64,000 nt of DNA from RYN-230 sp963713815 (GCA_963713815.1 CAVQNH010000043.1:1-64000); one strand, 5' to 3'. Positions 48,779 through 58,202 are shown, counted from the first letter of the stretch. Numbers and translations: made by a program. Notes: a model not told the origin generated them from the letters alone.

Positions 48779-48835
48779 CCGAGGGCCGAGGCCGGCCAGC
48801 CTGGTCGGCCTCGGACCTCCGGCCGGAAACGGCCG

Positions 48836-49114
48836 TTAGCCCGGCAGGCCGTCCCCGTCGATGCCGACGTCGCCCAGCCACTGCTGGTCGGCGCCCGACG
48901 GCGCCACCGCGGCCGTCAGTCCGCCCGCGCGCACCCCGCCCTTGCCGCCGACGTGAATCGCGGTCACGTCGCCGTGCTCGAGCACGAGCTTTTCCGAGCG
49001 GGGCGGCCAGCGAAGCACCAGCCGCCGTCCGCACTGCGGGCAGGCCCATTCTTCGGCTCCCGACGCGAGGCTGCTGCTGAGGACCATCTCGTGCGTTTCG
49101 GCCACGACGCTCAC
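48836..49114 (-). CDS. Small zinc-ribbon protein
   Basis: A 92-residue protein with a single CPQCGRRLVLRWPP (residues about 24-37) zinc-knuckle half and a Gly/Val-rich HVGGKGGVRAG tail. Two cysteines give half of a zinc ribbon, so metal binding would need a dimer or other ligands. The block WACPQCGRRLVLRW followed by KLVLEHGD is recurrent in small actinobacterial proteins of unknown role. GTG 49114 has a weak ribosome binding site. It is next to the beta-rich gene but not in an operon with it. Confidence 0.65.
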   Translation of the reverse strand: MSVVAETHEMVLSSSLASGAEEWACPQCGRRLVLRWPPRSEKLVLEHGDVTAIHVGGKGGVRAGGLTAAVAPSGADQQWLGDVGIDGDGLPG

Positions 49115-49178
49115 CTGTCCGATCTCGCTCGTCCTGCCGCGCTATCCCCGGGGCTCGCGTGACGGTCTCAATCATCTC

Positions 49179-49780
49179 TCAAGCCGCCGGCCGCCACATG
49201 GTGCTGACCACGGGTGCACCCTCCGGCAGGCCCAGGGTGCCGGCGATGTGGAAGCCGAAGTGCTGGTAGAGCGGCACGTTTTCCAGCTTCGAGGATTCGA
49301 GGTAGGCGGGCAGCCCTTCCTCATCGCACCGCCGGAGCCGCGAGCGCAGCAGGGCTGCGCCGACCCCGTATCCCTGCCGGACCGGATCGACCCCGATGAC
49401 GGCCAGATACCAATGCGGCTCTTCGCGCGGACGGGCGGGGATCGCCACCGACTGATACTGCGAGACGATGACGAGACGACGGCCGAAGGCCCGCAGATAG
49501 CCGGGGAGGGCGGACACTTCGGTCCCGAATGAGGTACCGGGCGGGAACCACGCGGCGGCTCCGGCTACGCGCCCATCGACACAGGCCACTTCCACTGCGC
49601 CGTGGCGAAGCGACTCATGGTGCAGTCCGGTCACGAAAAAACGTCGCAGCCGCCGATGCCGCGAGCCTTCGGCGGAAGGAACCAGCTGAACACCGGATCG
49701 TCATAGAAGGCGCGGGCGAGCATCTGAGCGGTCTCCGCCGCATCTCCGCGCCCGGCCGCCGGGATCTCGAGGCCAGCCAC
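49179..49780 (-). pseudogene. GNAT acetyltransferase with one frameshift
   Basis: The main frame (49634-49179) gives VTGLHHESLRHGAVEVACVD, then YLAVIGVDPVRQGYGVGAAL with the acetyl-CoA loop RQGYGVGAAL, and the end block VPLYQHFGFHIAGTLGLPEG. Upstream, another frame gives the missing N-terminal half of the same GNAT fold (from GTG 49780): AAETAQMLARAFYDDPVFSW and FLPP. The two join cleanly if one G is restored near 49676 (FLPP-EGSRHRRLRRFFVTG). Unlike other broken genes here only one base is wrong, so an assembly error is likely; the intact enzyme would be about 200 residues. Substrate unknown. Confidence 0.85.
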
Positions 49781-50048
49781 GCACACCAGCGTAGGCCGCT
49801 ACCGGTCCACGGCTCGCCTGCGAACGAAGGACCGATCCGGGGCTGCGACCGCGCGCTCGTCTTCGGACTCCTGTTACTGGCCGCGAACGTGTTCGAGCAC
49901 CCGGGGCGGCCCTCGCTGACTCTGGTGGACCTAGCATGTACCTCGCCGGCTGGCGCAGCGCTGCGACGACGGGTTCCCAGGAGCCGGCCAGCGAGATGTG
50001 GCGTGCTGGCGCACCAGGAGAGCCGTGCAGGTGAGGACCGGAGGCGTG

Positions 50049-50861
50049 ATGGGTGGCGAGCCAGGCTGGGTACCGCCTGAGGTCGACGTCAAGCGGGCGA
50101 ACAGCGCCCGTGTTTATGACTACCTGCTGGGCGGCAGCCACAATTTCCTGGCCGACCAGGACCTTGGCCGGTCGCTGGCCGCGACGGACCCCAGCGTCCG
50201 GGCGATCGCCCGCGCCAACCGCGACTTCCTCGGCCGGGCAGTGCGGTTCCTCGCGCAGGCCGGCGTGGGCCAGTTCCTGGATATCGGGTCCGGCATCCCG
50301 ACCCAGGGGAACGTGCATGAGGTCGCGCAGCAGGGCAGCCCGGGTTCCCGGGTGGTCTATGTCGACGTTGACCCGGTCGCCATCGCGCATAGCAAGGCTC
50401 TCCTCGCGGGGAACGACAACACCGCGGTCATCGAGGCGGACCTGCGCCATCCGGACAAGATCCTCGCCCACGCCGGCACCCGGCGGCTGATCGACTTCAG
50501 CCAGCCGGCCGGGCTGCTGCTCGTCTCGGTCCTGCCCTTCATCAGCGATGCCGCTGATCCCTGGCGGATCGTGGCCACGCTGCGCGATGCCCTCGCCCCC
50601 GGCAGCTACCTGGTCCTGGCCCACGCCACCGACGCGAGCAGGCCGGCCGTGGCGCAGGCCGCCGAGAAGGTGTACAACGGCAGCGTCTCCGCCCAGGCCC
50701 GGATGCGCTCGGGTGAGGAGATCCTGCGCTTCTTCGGCGGCTTCGAGCTCGTGGACCCCGGGCTGGTCTACGTCCCGCTGTGGCGCCCGGACCCGGGCGC
50801 CGACGTGTCCGGCGACCCCGGCAAGTTCTGGGTTCTGGCCGGTGCGGGACGCAAATCCTGA
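50049..50861 (+). CDS. SAM-dependent methyltransferase, PF04672 (DUF574) type
   Basis: A 270-residue protein of a family strongly expanded in actinomycetes. It has the characteristic opening KRANSARVYDYLLGGSHNF, ADQDLGRSLAATDPSVRAIA, motif I QFLDIGSGIPTQGNVHEVAQ, acidic VVYVDVDPVAIAHSKALL, and VIEADLRHPDKIL. The remaining SAM fold is intact (LVLAHATDASRPAVAQAAEK; FFGGFELVDPGLVYVPLWRP). GGAGGCG precedes ATG 50049. The physiological substrate of this family is unknown. It converges on the lipoprotein gene ending at 50880. Confidence 0.92.
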   Translation: MGGEPGWVPPEVDVKRANSARVYDYLLGGSHNFLADQDLGRSLAATDPSVRAIARANRDFLGRAVRFLAQAGVGQFLDIGSGIPTQGNVHEVAQQGSPGSRVVYVDVDPVAIAHSKALLAGNDNTAVIEADLRHPDKILAHAGTRRLIDFSQPAGLLLVSVLPFISDAADPWRIVATLRDALAPGSYLVLAHATDASRPAVAQAAEKVYNGSVSAQARMRSGEEILRFFGGFELVDPGLVYVPLWRPDPGADVSGDPGKFWVLAGAGRKS

Positions 50862-50879
50862 CCCGCCACGAAGCGGGGC

Positions 50880-51467
50880 CTACCGCACGGGCCAGGTGAT
50901 CATGGAGCCCGGCCCGGACCCGGCCGACCACCGCACCATGGACACCGTGACCCCGGACGGCATCTGAACGGCAACTGCACCCGTCTCGCTGGCACCCCGG
51001 GCGATGTTGATCTGGCGGTTCCTGAAGCCGGCGTACCCGGCGATCGGGCTGTCAGCGGGCACGTAGGTCTTCCCGTTGGAACCGACGACCGTGGCGAGCT
51101 GGCCCGCGTTGTCGCGCCGCAGACGGCCGCTGATCGCCTTGATGGTGAACACGACGCCGACGAGCCGCGTCCCGTGCCTGGGGGCCGCGGACCGGCCCGC
51201 GGCCCGGGCCGGGTCGACGATCAGGTCCAGCCGCACGCGATACGTGGCGCCGCTCCCGTCCCTCGTATCGAAGGACGCCCCGAGGCCCGCTGTGGCCGAG
51301 GCGTGCACGGCTGACGAGAACCCCCGGGCCGTAGCGGTACCGCGGATACCGGCCGGCGTGCCCGGCGCGCTGCTGCAGCCTGATACGGCGGCCGCGATGA
51401 CGCAACTGCCGATTAACGTGGCGCGCACCCTGCGGGCCGCCGGCCGCGAAGACCTGTCGTCACTCAA
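50880..51467 (-). CDS. DUF4352-like secreted lipoprotein
   Basis: A 195-residue lipoprotein with TTG start: AGGAGG lies 7 nt upstream of TTG 51467, and no ATG or GTG in frame is better placed. Lipobox AAAVSGC (Cys about 30) is followed by a telokin-like beta-sandwich (SGATYRVRLDLIVDPARAAG, LVGVVFTIKAISGRLRRDN, KTYVPADSPIAGYAGFRN) of the DUF4352 kind, common in actinobacterial surface proteins and of unknown function. The fold typically ends in MPSGVTVSMVRWSAG. Confidence 0.8.
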   Translation of the reverse strand: MSDDRSSRPAARRVRATLIGSCVIAAAVSGCSSAPGTPAGIRGTATARGFSSAVHASATAGLGASFDTRDGSGATYRVRLDLIVDPARAAGRSAAPRHGTRLVGVVFTIKAISGRLRRDNAGQLATVVGSNGKTYVPADSPIAGYAGFRNRQINIARGASETGAVAVQMPSGVTVSMVRWSAGSGPGSMITWPVR

Positions 51468-51552
51468 TGCATTCCTCCTATCGCACTGAGTGATTACTCT
51501 ACGCAGGTGCCCCCGGCCGTGTCAGGCCGCCGCGCGAGTGGCACCGGGCTCC

Positions 51553-54500
51553 CTAGGGGGACCACGGTCGTGTCCCCGGAAGCTGGAACGGCGCCAGCGT
51601 GATCTGGTCGATGTTCGGCGCCGTGTCCGACCGGAGCGGCTGCCCGATCCCGCTTCCCGAGTAGATGACCCCGATGGTCTTGCCGTCGTAGTTGTACTGC
51701 GGGTTGGCGGTGAACCTGATGGTGTTGGCGCCCGGCCGCAGCCGCACCGGGATGGTCAGGTTCCAGAACTGGTTCCAGCTGAACGTGCTGGCGAAGTTGA
51801 CGTGGAAACTGGGGCCGCCGTTGATGCTGATGTCGGCCGGGGCGGTCATCAGGTCCGGGTTGTAGTGATTGGCCACCACCTGCTGATTGTTCGCGAACCG
51901 GACCGTCATCCCGTAGCTGCCGCGCACCGGCGCGTGCACGGCCAGGGTGAGCGAGTTGGCTGGCCCGTCGCTGATGCCCGTGACGACACCGCCGTGGGCC
52001 TGGCTGTAGCTGGTGTCGGCCTTGGCCGTGCCGGCCAGCGTCCCGTCCTCGGCCTGGTAGGTGACGGCGTTCGCCGTGGCGGCGGCGCTGGCCGCCGCCA
52101 GCGGGGTGACGGTCAGCTTGTCGAGGACCGCCTCGCCGCGGGCACCGCGGACCACGACCTTGTTGATCCCGGCACTCAGGTACACCCGGTACGACCCGGT
52201 CGACCAGCCCTCCAGGCCCGCGCCGCTGAGCTGGCCGGCGAGCGGCAGCGTGTTGACCGTGACGCCGGCCGTTCCCGCACTCCGGTAGCGGAAAGCCAGA
52301 TCCGAGTACCCATCGGCCGCGGAGTAGACCCAGAAGGTCACGCTCTGGCCCGGCGCGATGTCGGCGGCCCCCGCGCCGGACTGGCCCTGCGCGCGGTAGT
52401 CAGTCGTGGCGCCGTCCAGGCTGGCCTGCTCGGCCTCGTAGACGGCCGGGCCGGTGACCGCGGGATCGTCGAGCTGCAGCTCGATCTGGTTGATGATCGC
52501 GTCGCCGTTCGTCGAGGCCCCGTCCGCCCCGGTGGTCGACAGGCTGATCTGGTGCGCACCGGCCGTCAGGTGGACGGTGGCGTCGGCGTGATTCCAGATC
52601 ACCCAGTTGTATCCGACCGGCAGCCACACCTCCTGGGGGCTGCCGCCGTTGACCCGCACGAAGACATTGGTCGGGCCGGACACATCGGAGGCGGCCGAGT
52701 CGCTTCCGTCGAAGATGGACAGGCGGTAGTCACCGGTCCGCGGGACGTTCACGCTGAACGTGATCACCGTGCTGGAGCCGGTGCGCAGTCCGCCCACATC
52801 CTGCTCGCCGGCGGTCGCGAAACCGCCCAGGTTGCCCGGCGTCCCTTCGGTGTTGATGTTCCAGCCCGAGCCGGTCAGCGTGGCTTGCGACGCCAGGTAG
52901 CTGTGCAGCCACGTGTCATCGGCGGGGGTCGCCGAGCCGGCTGCCCCCGGGGCCAGGATGACCTCGTAGGCGTCCATCGTGGGCGGCGACGCCGGCGCCG
53001 AGATGATCGTCGCGTTGCGGCCGTGGCCGGACGAGTCCACGGCGGTAGCCCCGCCGGTCTCGTCGAACTTGTAGGACGCGACATTGCCGGCGCCCGGCTG
53101 GCCGCTGGCCAGCGCGCCGATCTGGCCCGGGCTCAGCGCGCTGTCGTAGATCTGGAAATCGTCGATGGTCCCGTCCAGGTACGGGTCGGCCGGGTACTGC
53201 GACCGCCCGATCCAGTCCTGGGTCGTGTCCCCCAGGTCGGAGGGGGTCAGGGTCATGTCGGTGTTGGTGCCGGCCGCCGTGCCGTTCACGTACAGGGTGC
53301 CGGTGGTCCCGGACAGCGTCACCGCCACGTGCGACCAGGTGTTGAGGGGCAGTTCGCTGGTGCCGTTGATCTGCTGCTCGCCGCCTGCGCCGCTGGTGGT
53401 GATCGCGAACCGGATCGGGCCGCCGCCCGCGTTCAGGGTCAGGAACATGTAGTCGCCGGTGCCGGTCCCGAAGTCGAACACCCGCGACCAGGCCGTGTTC
53501 GCGGAAGGATTGACCCAGGCCGAGATCGTGAAGTCGTGCAGGCCCTGCGTTATGCCGGACGGCAGGTTCACGTATTCGTTGTTGCCGCACAGGTGAAGCG
53601 CGCTGCCGATCTTCCCCGGCACCCGGGCGCCGGTGGCGGTGCACGAGGCCGCGTTCCCGCCGGCCCCGTCCCCCTGGCTGCCGTCGGTGACGGGAAGGGT
53701 GATCGAGCCGTCTGAGCTCACGGGCACGTCGCCGTCGAACGTCCGGGTGGGCTGGGCCGCCGCACCGGTCATGCCGCTCCACCGGTCCTGCAGCACCGTG
53801 GCGTGCACCGAGTGCCCGAACAGGGCCGGATCGATGTGGGTGACGGTCACGCCTTCGGGCCCGGCGGCCCCGCCGCCCAGGATGATCCGGGCCTGCCGCC
53901 TGGCCGGATCGAGGGTGGCCAGGCCCTGCAGGGTGTCATCGGTGTTGCCGTGCGGCGGCGTGACCGCCACCGTGTGGCCGGTCATGGAGGAGTACCAGTT
54001 GTACAGCCACCACTGGGCGTTCGGGATGTTCTGCTGCGCCACCGAGTCGCCCAGCGATCCGTTGATGTTCCAGTAGGCGAGATCGCCGTCGACCTTCTCG
54101 GCCTCGAGCGCAGACAGCCAGGCCACCATCTGCCCGGGACTGGTCAGCTGGTAGCGGGCCGCGTACTCGTCGAGGTTGATGGGCAGGTGACGGCCCAGCC
54201 CGACGGTGGTCTCCAGCGCCCGGTACGCGGCCACGTCGGTACGCACGGTGGAGGCGACCTGCAGCTCATGCCAGGTCATCACGTCGGGCAGGCAGTGGTT
54301 GGCCAGGCAGAACTGCAGGAACGAGCCCAGCGCGGCCGGGAAGAAGCCGCTGAAGTTGGGCCCGGCGATCCGCGCCTGCGGCCAGAGGCCCTTGATGAAG
54401 TCGTAGGTCTGCAGCCACTCGGCCTCGAACGCGGCGAGGGTCGTGGCGTTCGTGGTCAGGCCGGCGAACCAGTTGCCGTCCGGCTCGTTGTAGGGCACCA

Positions 54501-55053
54501 GGATGATGCGGTTGCGGTAGGGGGACGTGAGGACCTGCTCGACCTCGGTCTTCATGTACCCCTGGTATTGCGCGTAGCTGGTGCGCTCGTAGGGGAAATC
54601 GCGGTAGACGTCGGTCATGTAGATGTAGACGTCGCGCCCGCCGCTGCCGGTGAACGGCCGGGCGATCTCGAGCGCGTCGGACCCCGGGTGCTGCTGGCCG
54701 TCCTGCGCCTTGGTGTCCGTGGTGCGCAGGCCCATGCCCTGGATGAGGTTGTTGCTGGGCACGCCCTGGTCATAGAGCCCGTACAGGCTCCCCGACGCAC
54801 CGCCGTCGAACGGCCCGGTAGGCGCGCCCAGGTTGACGACAAGATCATTGGGCGCAGTGGCCGCGCCCGCCGTCACGGCCGCGCCGGGAAGCAGCACTGC
54901 GGCGGCGAGGACGAGCGCGGCCACGGTCGCGAGCCTGCGCCTCACGCCCCGGCCAGGGTGACCGAGTGCCATTCCGGGTAGCCGGCGCAGCACGGGCGTG
55001 GCGGCGGCTAAGGCGCGGGCGGCCAGCGGCGTGATCACTCGGACGGCTCTCAT
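51553..55053 (-). CDS. Secreted multidomain glycoside hydrolase with LamG and CBM modules
   Basis: A 1166-residue protein. A long signal region ends near residue 65 (VAALVLAAAVLLPGAAVTAG). Residues about 65-470 look like a clan GH-A TIM barrel: ILVPYNEPDGNWFAGL carries the likely acid/base Glu (about 190) and HLPINLDEYAARYQLTSPGQ the likely nucleophile Glu (about 296). Residues about 480-680 form a LamG/concanavalin-like domain (YVNLPSGITQGLHDFTIS and WSHVAVTLSGTTGTLYVNGT); further beta-sandwich CBM-like modules follow to the end (VPRTGDYRLSIFDGSDSA). The exact GH family is not certain; GH39-like is possible. It degrades an extracellular polysaccharide. A LacI gene is divergent and a perfect LacI-type operator lies between them. 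Confidence 0.85.
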   Translation of the reverse strand: MRAVRVITPLAARALAAATPVLRRLPGMALGHPGRGVRRRLATVAALVLAAAVLLPGAAVTAGAATAPNDLVVNLGAPTGPFDGGASGSLYGLYDQGVPSNNLIQGMGLRTTDTKAQDGQQHPGSDALEIARPFTGSGGRDVYIYMTDVYRDFPYERTSYAQYQGYMKTEVEQVLTSPYRNRIILVPYNEPDGNWFAGLTTNATTLAAFEAEWLQTYDFIKGLWPQARIAGPNFSGFFPAALGSFLQFCLANHCLPDVMTWHELQVASTVRTDVAAYRALETTVGLGRHLPINLDEYAARYQLTSPGQMVAWLSALEAEKVDGDLAYWNINGSLGDSVAQQNIPNAQWWLYNWYSSMTGHTVAVTPPHGNTDDTLQGLATLDPARRQARIILGGGAAGPEGVTVTHIDPALFGHSVHATVLQDRWSGMTGAAAQPTRTFDGDVPVSSDGSITLPVTDGSQGDGAGGNAASCTATGARVPGKIGSALHLCGNNEYVNLPSGITQGLHDFTISAWVNPSANTAWSRVFDFGTGTGDYMFLTLNAGGGPIRFAITTSGAGGEQQINGTSELPLNTWSHVAVTLSGTTGTLYVNGTAAGTNTDMTLTPSDLGDTTQDWIGRSQYPADPYLDGTIDDFQIYDSALSPGQIGALASGQPGAGNVASYKFDETGGATAVDSSGHGRNATIISAPASPPTMDAYEVILAPGAAGSATPADDTWLHSYLASQATLTGSGWNINTEGTPGNLGGFATAGEQDVGGLRTGSSTVITFSVNVPRTGDYRLSIFDGSDSAASDVSGPTNVFVRVNGGSPQEVWLPVGYNWVIWNHADATVHLTAGAHQISLSTTGADGASTNGDAIINQIELQLDDPAVTGPAVYEAEQASLDGATTDYRAQGQSGAGAADIAPGQSVTFWVYSAADGYSDLAFRYRSAGTAGVTVNTLPLAGQLSGAGLEGWSTGSYRVYLSAGINKVVVRGARGEAVLDKLTVTPLAAASAAATANAVTYQAEDGTLAGTAKADTSYSQAHGGVVTGISDGPANSLTLAVHAPVRGSYGMTVRFANNQQVVANHYNPDLMTAPADISINGGPSFHVNFASTFSWNQFWNLTIPVRLRPGANTIRFTANPQYNYDGKTIGVIYSGSGIGQPLRSDTAPNIDQITLAPFQLPGTRPWSP

Positions 55054-55186
55054 CATCACTCCTCGGCAGGAGGCGAACCAGCTTCTGCGGGCACCTGGGC
55101 CAGGCTCCGGGGCACCGTTCGCGGGCGATCCGGCCCGGGGCAAGGGCGCGGCCGGGTCAGCGCGGGGTGTGCTCCGGCGCCAGTGG

Positions 55187-55198
55187 GGAAGCGCTTCC
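55187..55198. promoter_or_regulatory. LacI-type operator GGAAGCGCTTCC
   Basis: A perfect 12-bp palindrome in the divergent region between the secreted hydrolase (start 55053) and the LacI gene (start 55370), 134-145 bp upstream of the hydrolase start. Its GAAGCGCTTC core with central CG is the usual form of LacI-family operators in actinobacteria. Confidence 0.75.
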
Positions 55199-55369
55199 TC
55201 ATTTTCGGTATGCCGAGAATGTTCCGCGGCTGCGAGCGCGTCAAGGTCTGGGTGGCGCCGTTATCTAACCGATACCGCTCTGGCCGGGCCGCCGGCCCGG
55301 ACGGCGGGAGAGGCGGTGGGGGAGAACATCCCCGGCCGCTCCGCGGCCCGGAGATGGGACACTCGGGAC

Positions 55370-56386
55370 ATGGCAAGACGGCGTCCGGCCACCCTCATCG
55401 AGGTGGCTGAACGGGCCGGCGTCTCGCTGACGACGGCCTCGAAGGCGATAAACGGCAAGAACCGGGTGTCCGAAGCGACGCGGGCGCGGGTCCTGGCCGC
55501 CGCCCGGGAACTCTCGTTCACGCCGAACCCCATCGCCCGGGGCCTGATGACCGGGCGCACCAGCACGGTTGGCGTGATCATCGCGGACAGCATGTCCCAC
55601 CGTTTCGCCGTCCCGGTGATGCTCGGGGCGGAGGCGGCGCTCAGCGAGATCGACCTGTCCATGATCACCTGCGACGCACGCGGCGATCCGGCCCGCGGCC
55701 TGGAACTCGCGCGGATGCTGGCGGCCCGCAAGGTGGACGGCATGCTGGTGGTCGGCGACAACAACGTGATGAGCACCTCGGTGACCCGGCACGTGGACGT
55801 CCCGGTCGTCTACGTCTACGGCGAGTCCGACGACGCGGGGGATGTCGTGCACATGCCAGACGACCGCCAGGGGATCGGCCTGCTGGTGGACCATCTCGTC
55901 GCGGCGGGCCGGCGGCGCATCGCCCATCTCACCGGGCCGCGGCACGCCACCGCGGTCGAGCACCGGGTCGAGGGCATCACGGCGCACATGGCCCGGCATC
56001 AGCTGGCCCTGGCTGTTCCCGCGGTCTACGGGCAGTGGTCCCAGCGCTGGGCCCGCGCCGCCGCCGCCGCAATGCTGATGCGCCAGCCCGGCATCGACGC
56101 CATGCTCTGCGGGTCCGACCAGATCGCGTCGGGCGTCCTCGTGGCCCTGGACGAGCTGGGCAGGCGGGCACCGGACGACATCGCGGTCACGGGCTACGAC
56201 AACTGGCCGGTCTTCGCGCTGGAGACCGAGCCCCAGCTGACCACGGTGGACATGAATCTCGAGGCGCTGGGCGCCGCCGCCGCGCGGGAACTGTTCACGC
56301 TCATCGACGGTGTCCCGCGGCGCGGCGGGGTCCGGCGTCACGCGTGCCGTCTGGTGGTGCGCGGCTCCAGCGTCAGCCCGGGATGA
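55370..56386 (+). CDS. LacI family regulator of the polysaccharide locus
   Basis: A 338-residue LacI/GalR protein. HTH residues about 8-30 (ATLIEVAERAGVSLTTASKA) with hinge VSEATRARVLAAARELSF, then an effector domain with TSTVGVIIADSMSHRFAVPV and an acidic-aromatic sugar-binding pocket, DPARGLELARMLAARKVDGM, and the C-terminal DDIAVTGYDNWPVFALETEP and VDMNLEALGAAAARELFTL. GACACT ends 6 nt before ATG 55370, so the mRNA may be leaderless. It probably senses a saccharide released by the hydrolase and represses the hydrolase through GGAAGCGCTTCC. Confidence 0.92.
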   Translation: MARRRPATLIEVAERAGVSLTTASKAINGKNRVSEATRARVLAAARELSFTPNPIARGLMTGRTSTVGVIIADSMSHRFAVPVMLGAEAALSEIDLSMITCDARGDPARGLELARMLAARKVDGMLVVGDNNVMSTSVTRHVDVPVVYVYGESDDAGDVVHMPDDRQGIGLLVDHLVAAGRRRIAHLTGPRHATAVEHRVEGITAHMARHQLALAVPAVYGQWSQRWARAAAAAMLMRQPGIDAMLCGSDQIASGVLVALDELGRRAPDDIAVTGYDNWPVFALETEPQLTTVDMNLEALGAAAARELFTLIDGVPRRGGVRRHACRLVVRGSSVSPG

Positions 56387-56413
56387 CCCCGGCCCCTCGC
56401 CGCCCGCGGGACC

Positions 56414-57316
56414 CTAGCGGATGGAGCCGGCGGTCAGCCCGCCCACCACCCGCCGCTCGATCAGCGCGAACAGTATGACCACCGGGATGGTGGCCACCAG
56501 GGAAGCGCCGAACAGATGCTGCCAGTCCACCGTGTACTGCCCGATGAACGAGTCCAGCCGGACGGTTAGCGGGATGGCGGAGTTGCTCGTGGTCAGGGTC
56601 AGCGCCGCGATGAACTCGTTCCAGGCCGCGATGAAGGTGAAGATCAGCGCCGTGACCAGGCCGGGTGCCGCCAGCGGCAGGGTGACCCGCAGCAGCACCC
56701 CCACGCGGCCGCTGCCGTCCACCATCGCCGCCTCCTCGATCTCGGCCGGGATCGAGGAGAAGTAGGCGTTCATGATCCAGATCGCGAACGCCATGTTGAA
56801 GCCCGCGTTCACCAGGACCAGAGCCCACACCGTGTCGATCAGGTGGAAGCTGAGGAACTCCTTGTAGATGCCGACGATCAGCGCGGTCGGCTGGAGCATC
56901 TGGGTGGCCAGCACGAGTATCAGGAAAGCCCCGCGGCCCCGGAAACGGTGCCGGGCCGTGTAATAGGCCGCGGGCAGCGCGACCAGCGTGACCAGGATGG
57001 TCGCGCCGCCGGCCACCTCGAGGCTGACCCGCAGGCTGGAGGTGATGCCGAAGCCCGAGCCCCACATGCCGGTCAGGTTCGACCAGGCCCAGTGGTGCGG
57101 CAGGTAGTCACGGTCCAGCAGTTCCCGCTGCGGGCGCAGCGCGGTGACCAGCATCTCCAGGTAGGGGAGCAGGAAGATGACGGCGATCAGGTAGGCGGCC
57201 GCCGCGATGACCGCCGTCCTGACGGCGGGGAGCCTGCGCGTCCGCCGGCCCCGCCCCGCCTGCGCCGGGGCGGGACGCGCCGGCCGGGGGCGGGCGGCGG
57301 CCACCCGGGCCGCCAT
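56414..57316 (-). CDS. ABC sugar transporter permease (MalG type)
   Basis: A 300-residue permease with six helices. The EAA loop EIEEAAMVDGSGRVGVLLRV contacts the ATPase. Features: long N-terminal cytosolic extension, AYLIAVIFLLPYLEMLVTAL first TM, ITSSLRVSLEVAGGATILVT, and LIFTFIAAWNEFIAALTLTT. It is the third gene of SBP-MalF-MalG and its ATG overlaps the MalF stop by one base. No ATPase gene is present, as is common for actinobacterial importers that share MsiK. It imports an oligosaccharide produced by the nearby hydrolase, by inference. Confidence 0.93.
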   Translation of the reverse strand: MAARVAAARPRPARPAPAQAGRGRRTRRLPAVRTAVIAAAAYLIAVIFLLPYLEMLVTALRPQRELLDRDYLPHHWAWSNLTGMWGSGFGITSSLRVSLEVAGGATILVTLVALPAAYYTARHRFRGRGAFLILVLATQMLQPTALIVGIYKEFLSFHLIDTVWALVLVNAGFNMAFAIWIMNAYFSSIPAEIEEAAMVDGSGRVGVLLRVTLPLAAPGLVTALIFTFIAAWNEFIAALTLTTSNSAIPLTVRLDSFIGQYTVDWQHLFGASLVATIPVVILFALIERRVVGGLTAGSIR

Positions 57317-58197
57317 CAGGCCGCCCCTGCCCGGCCCCAGTTGCTGATCCGCAGGTAGGCCAGGACGATGACGATGATCAGGAGGAAGTTCACGATCGAC
57401 ATCGCGGCGGCCTCACCGATGAAACTCTCCTTGAGGTTGTACATGAACACCGTGGTCGTGTTGGTCTGGTAGCCGGGGCCGCCGCGGGTCATCTCCCAGA
57501 TGATCGGGAACGAGTTGAACACGTTCATCAGGTTGATGACCGCGGCGACGACGAAAGCGGGCCGGAGCAGCGGCAGCGTGATCGAGCGGTATCCGCGCCA
57601 CCAGGACGCGCCGTCGATCCTGGCCGCCTCGGACAGCTCGCCCGGGATCACCTGCAGCCCGGCCAGCAGGGTGTACGTGGTGAACGGCAGCGACACGAAC
57701 ACGGCCACGCCGATCATCCAGGCGAACGCGCTGTCCGGCCGGCCCAGCCAGGACGACTGGTTGGAGTTGAACTGGCGCAGCAGGCCGATCTGGTGCAGGA
57801 AGATGTTGATCGCGCCGTTGTCCGGCTGCAGCATCCAGCGGAAGATCAGCGCGGTCATCATCACCGATGCGGCCCACGGCGCGATCAGCGCCCACCGGGT
57901 TAGCCGCCGGCCCGGGAACCGCTGGTTGAACAGCTGGGCGAGGCCGAGCGAGAGGAACATCGTGATGGCGACCACGGCGACCACCCAGATGACCGTGCGG
58001 ACGAGGATCCCGGGCAGGTTCGGGTCGCGCAGCAGCTTGGTGAAGTTCGCCACCCCGGCCGACCCGATCGTGACCCCGATCGGCGTGATGTTCTGCATCG
58101 ACGTCCGGACCAGGGCCACGATCGGCCAGAGCACCACGACCGCGATCAGCGCCACCGCCGGGCCGAGCCAGGCCAGCGGCTCCAGGCGGTGCCGCAT
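57316..58197 (-). CDS. ABC sugar transporter permease (MalF type)
   Basis: A 293-residue permease with a long first periplasmic loop and the EAA motif ELSEAARIDGASWWRGYRSI. TM segments include WLGPAVALIAVVVLWPIVAL and TVIWVVAVVAITMFLSLGLA; FSSNQ-like extracytoplasmic loops (RQFNSNQSSWLGRPDSAFAW) face the binding protein. It follows the binding-protein gene by 5 nt and overlaps MalG by one base. Together they form a heterodimeric importer. Confidence 0.93.
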   Translation of the reverse strand: MRHRLEPLAWLGPAVALIAVVVLWPIVALVRTSMQNITPIGVTIGSAGVANFTKLLRDPNLPGILVRTVIWVVAVVAITMFLSLGLAQLFNQRFPGRRLTRWALIAPWAASVMMTALIFRWMLQPDNGAINIFLHQIGLLRQFNSNQSSWLGRPDSAFAWMIGVAVFVSLPFTTYTLLAGLQVIPGELSEAARIDGASWWRGYRSITLPLLRPAFVVAAVINLMNVFNSFPIIWEMTRGGPGYQTNTTTVFMYNLKESFIGEAAAMSIVNFLLIIVIVLAYLRISNWGRAGAA

Positions 58198-58202
58198 CCC
58201 GG

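Noticed and set aside
51490..53715. 741-residue plus-strand frame opposite the glycoside hydrolase
   Set aside because: Low-complexity Gly/Arg/Val antisense of a recognised secreted enzyme.
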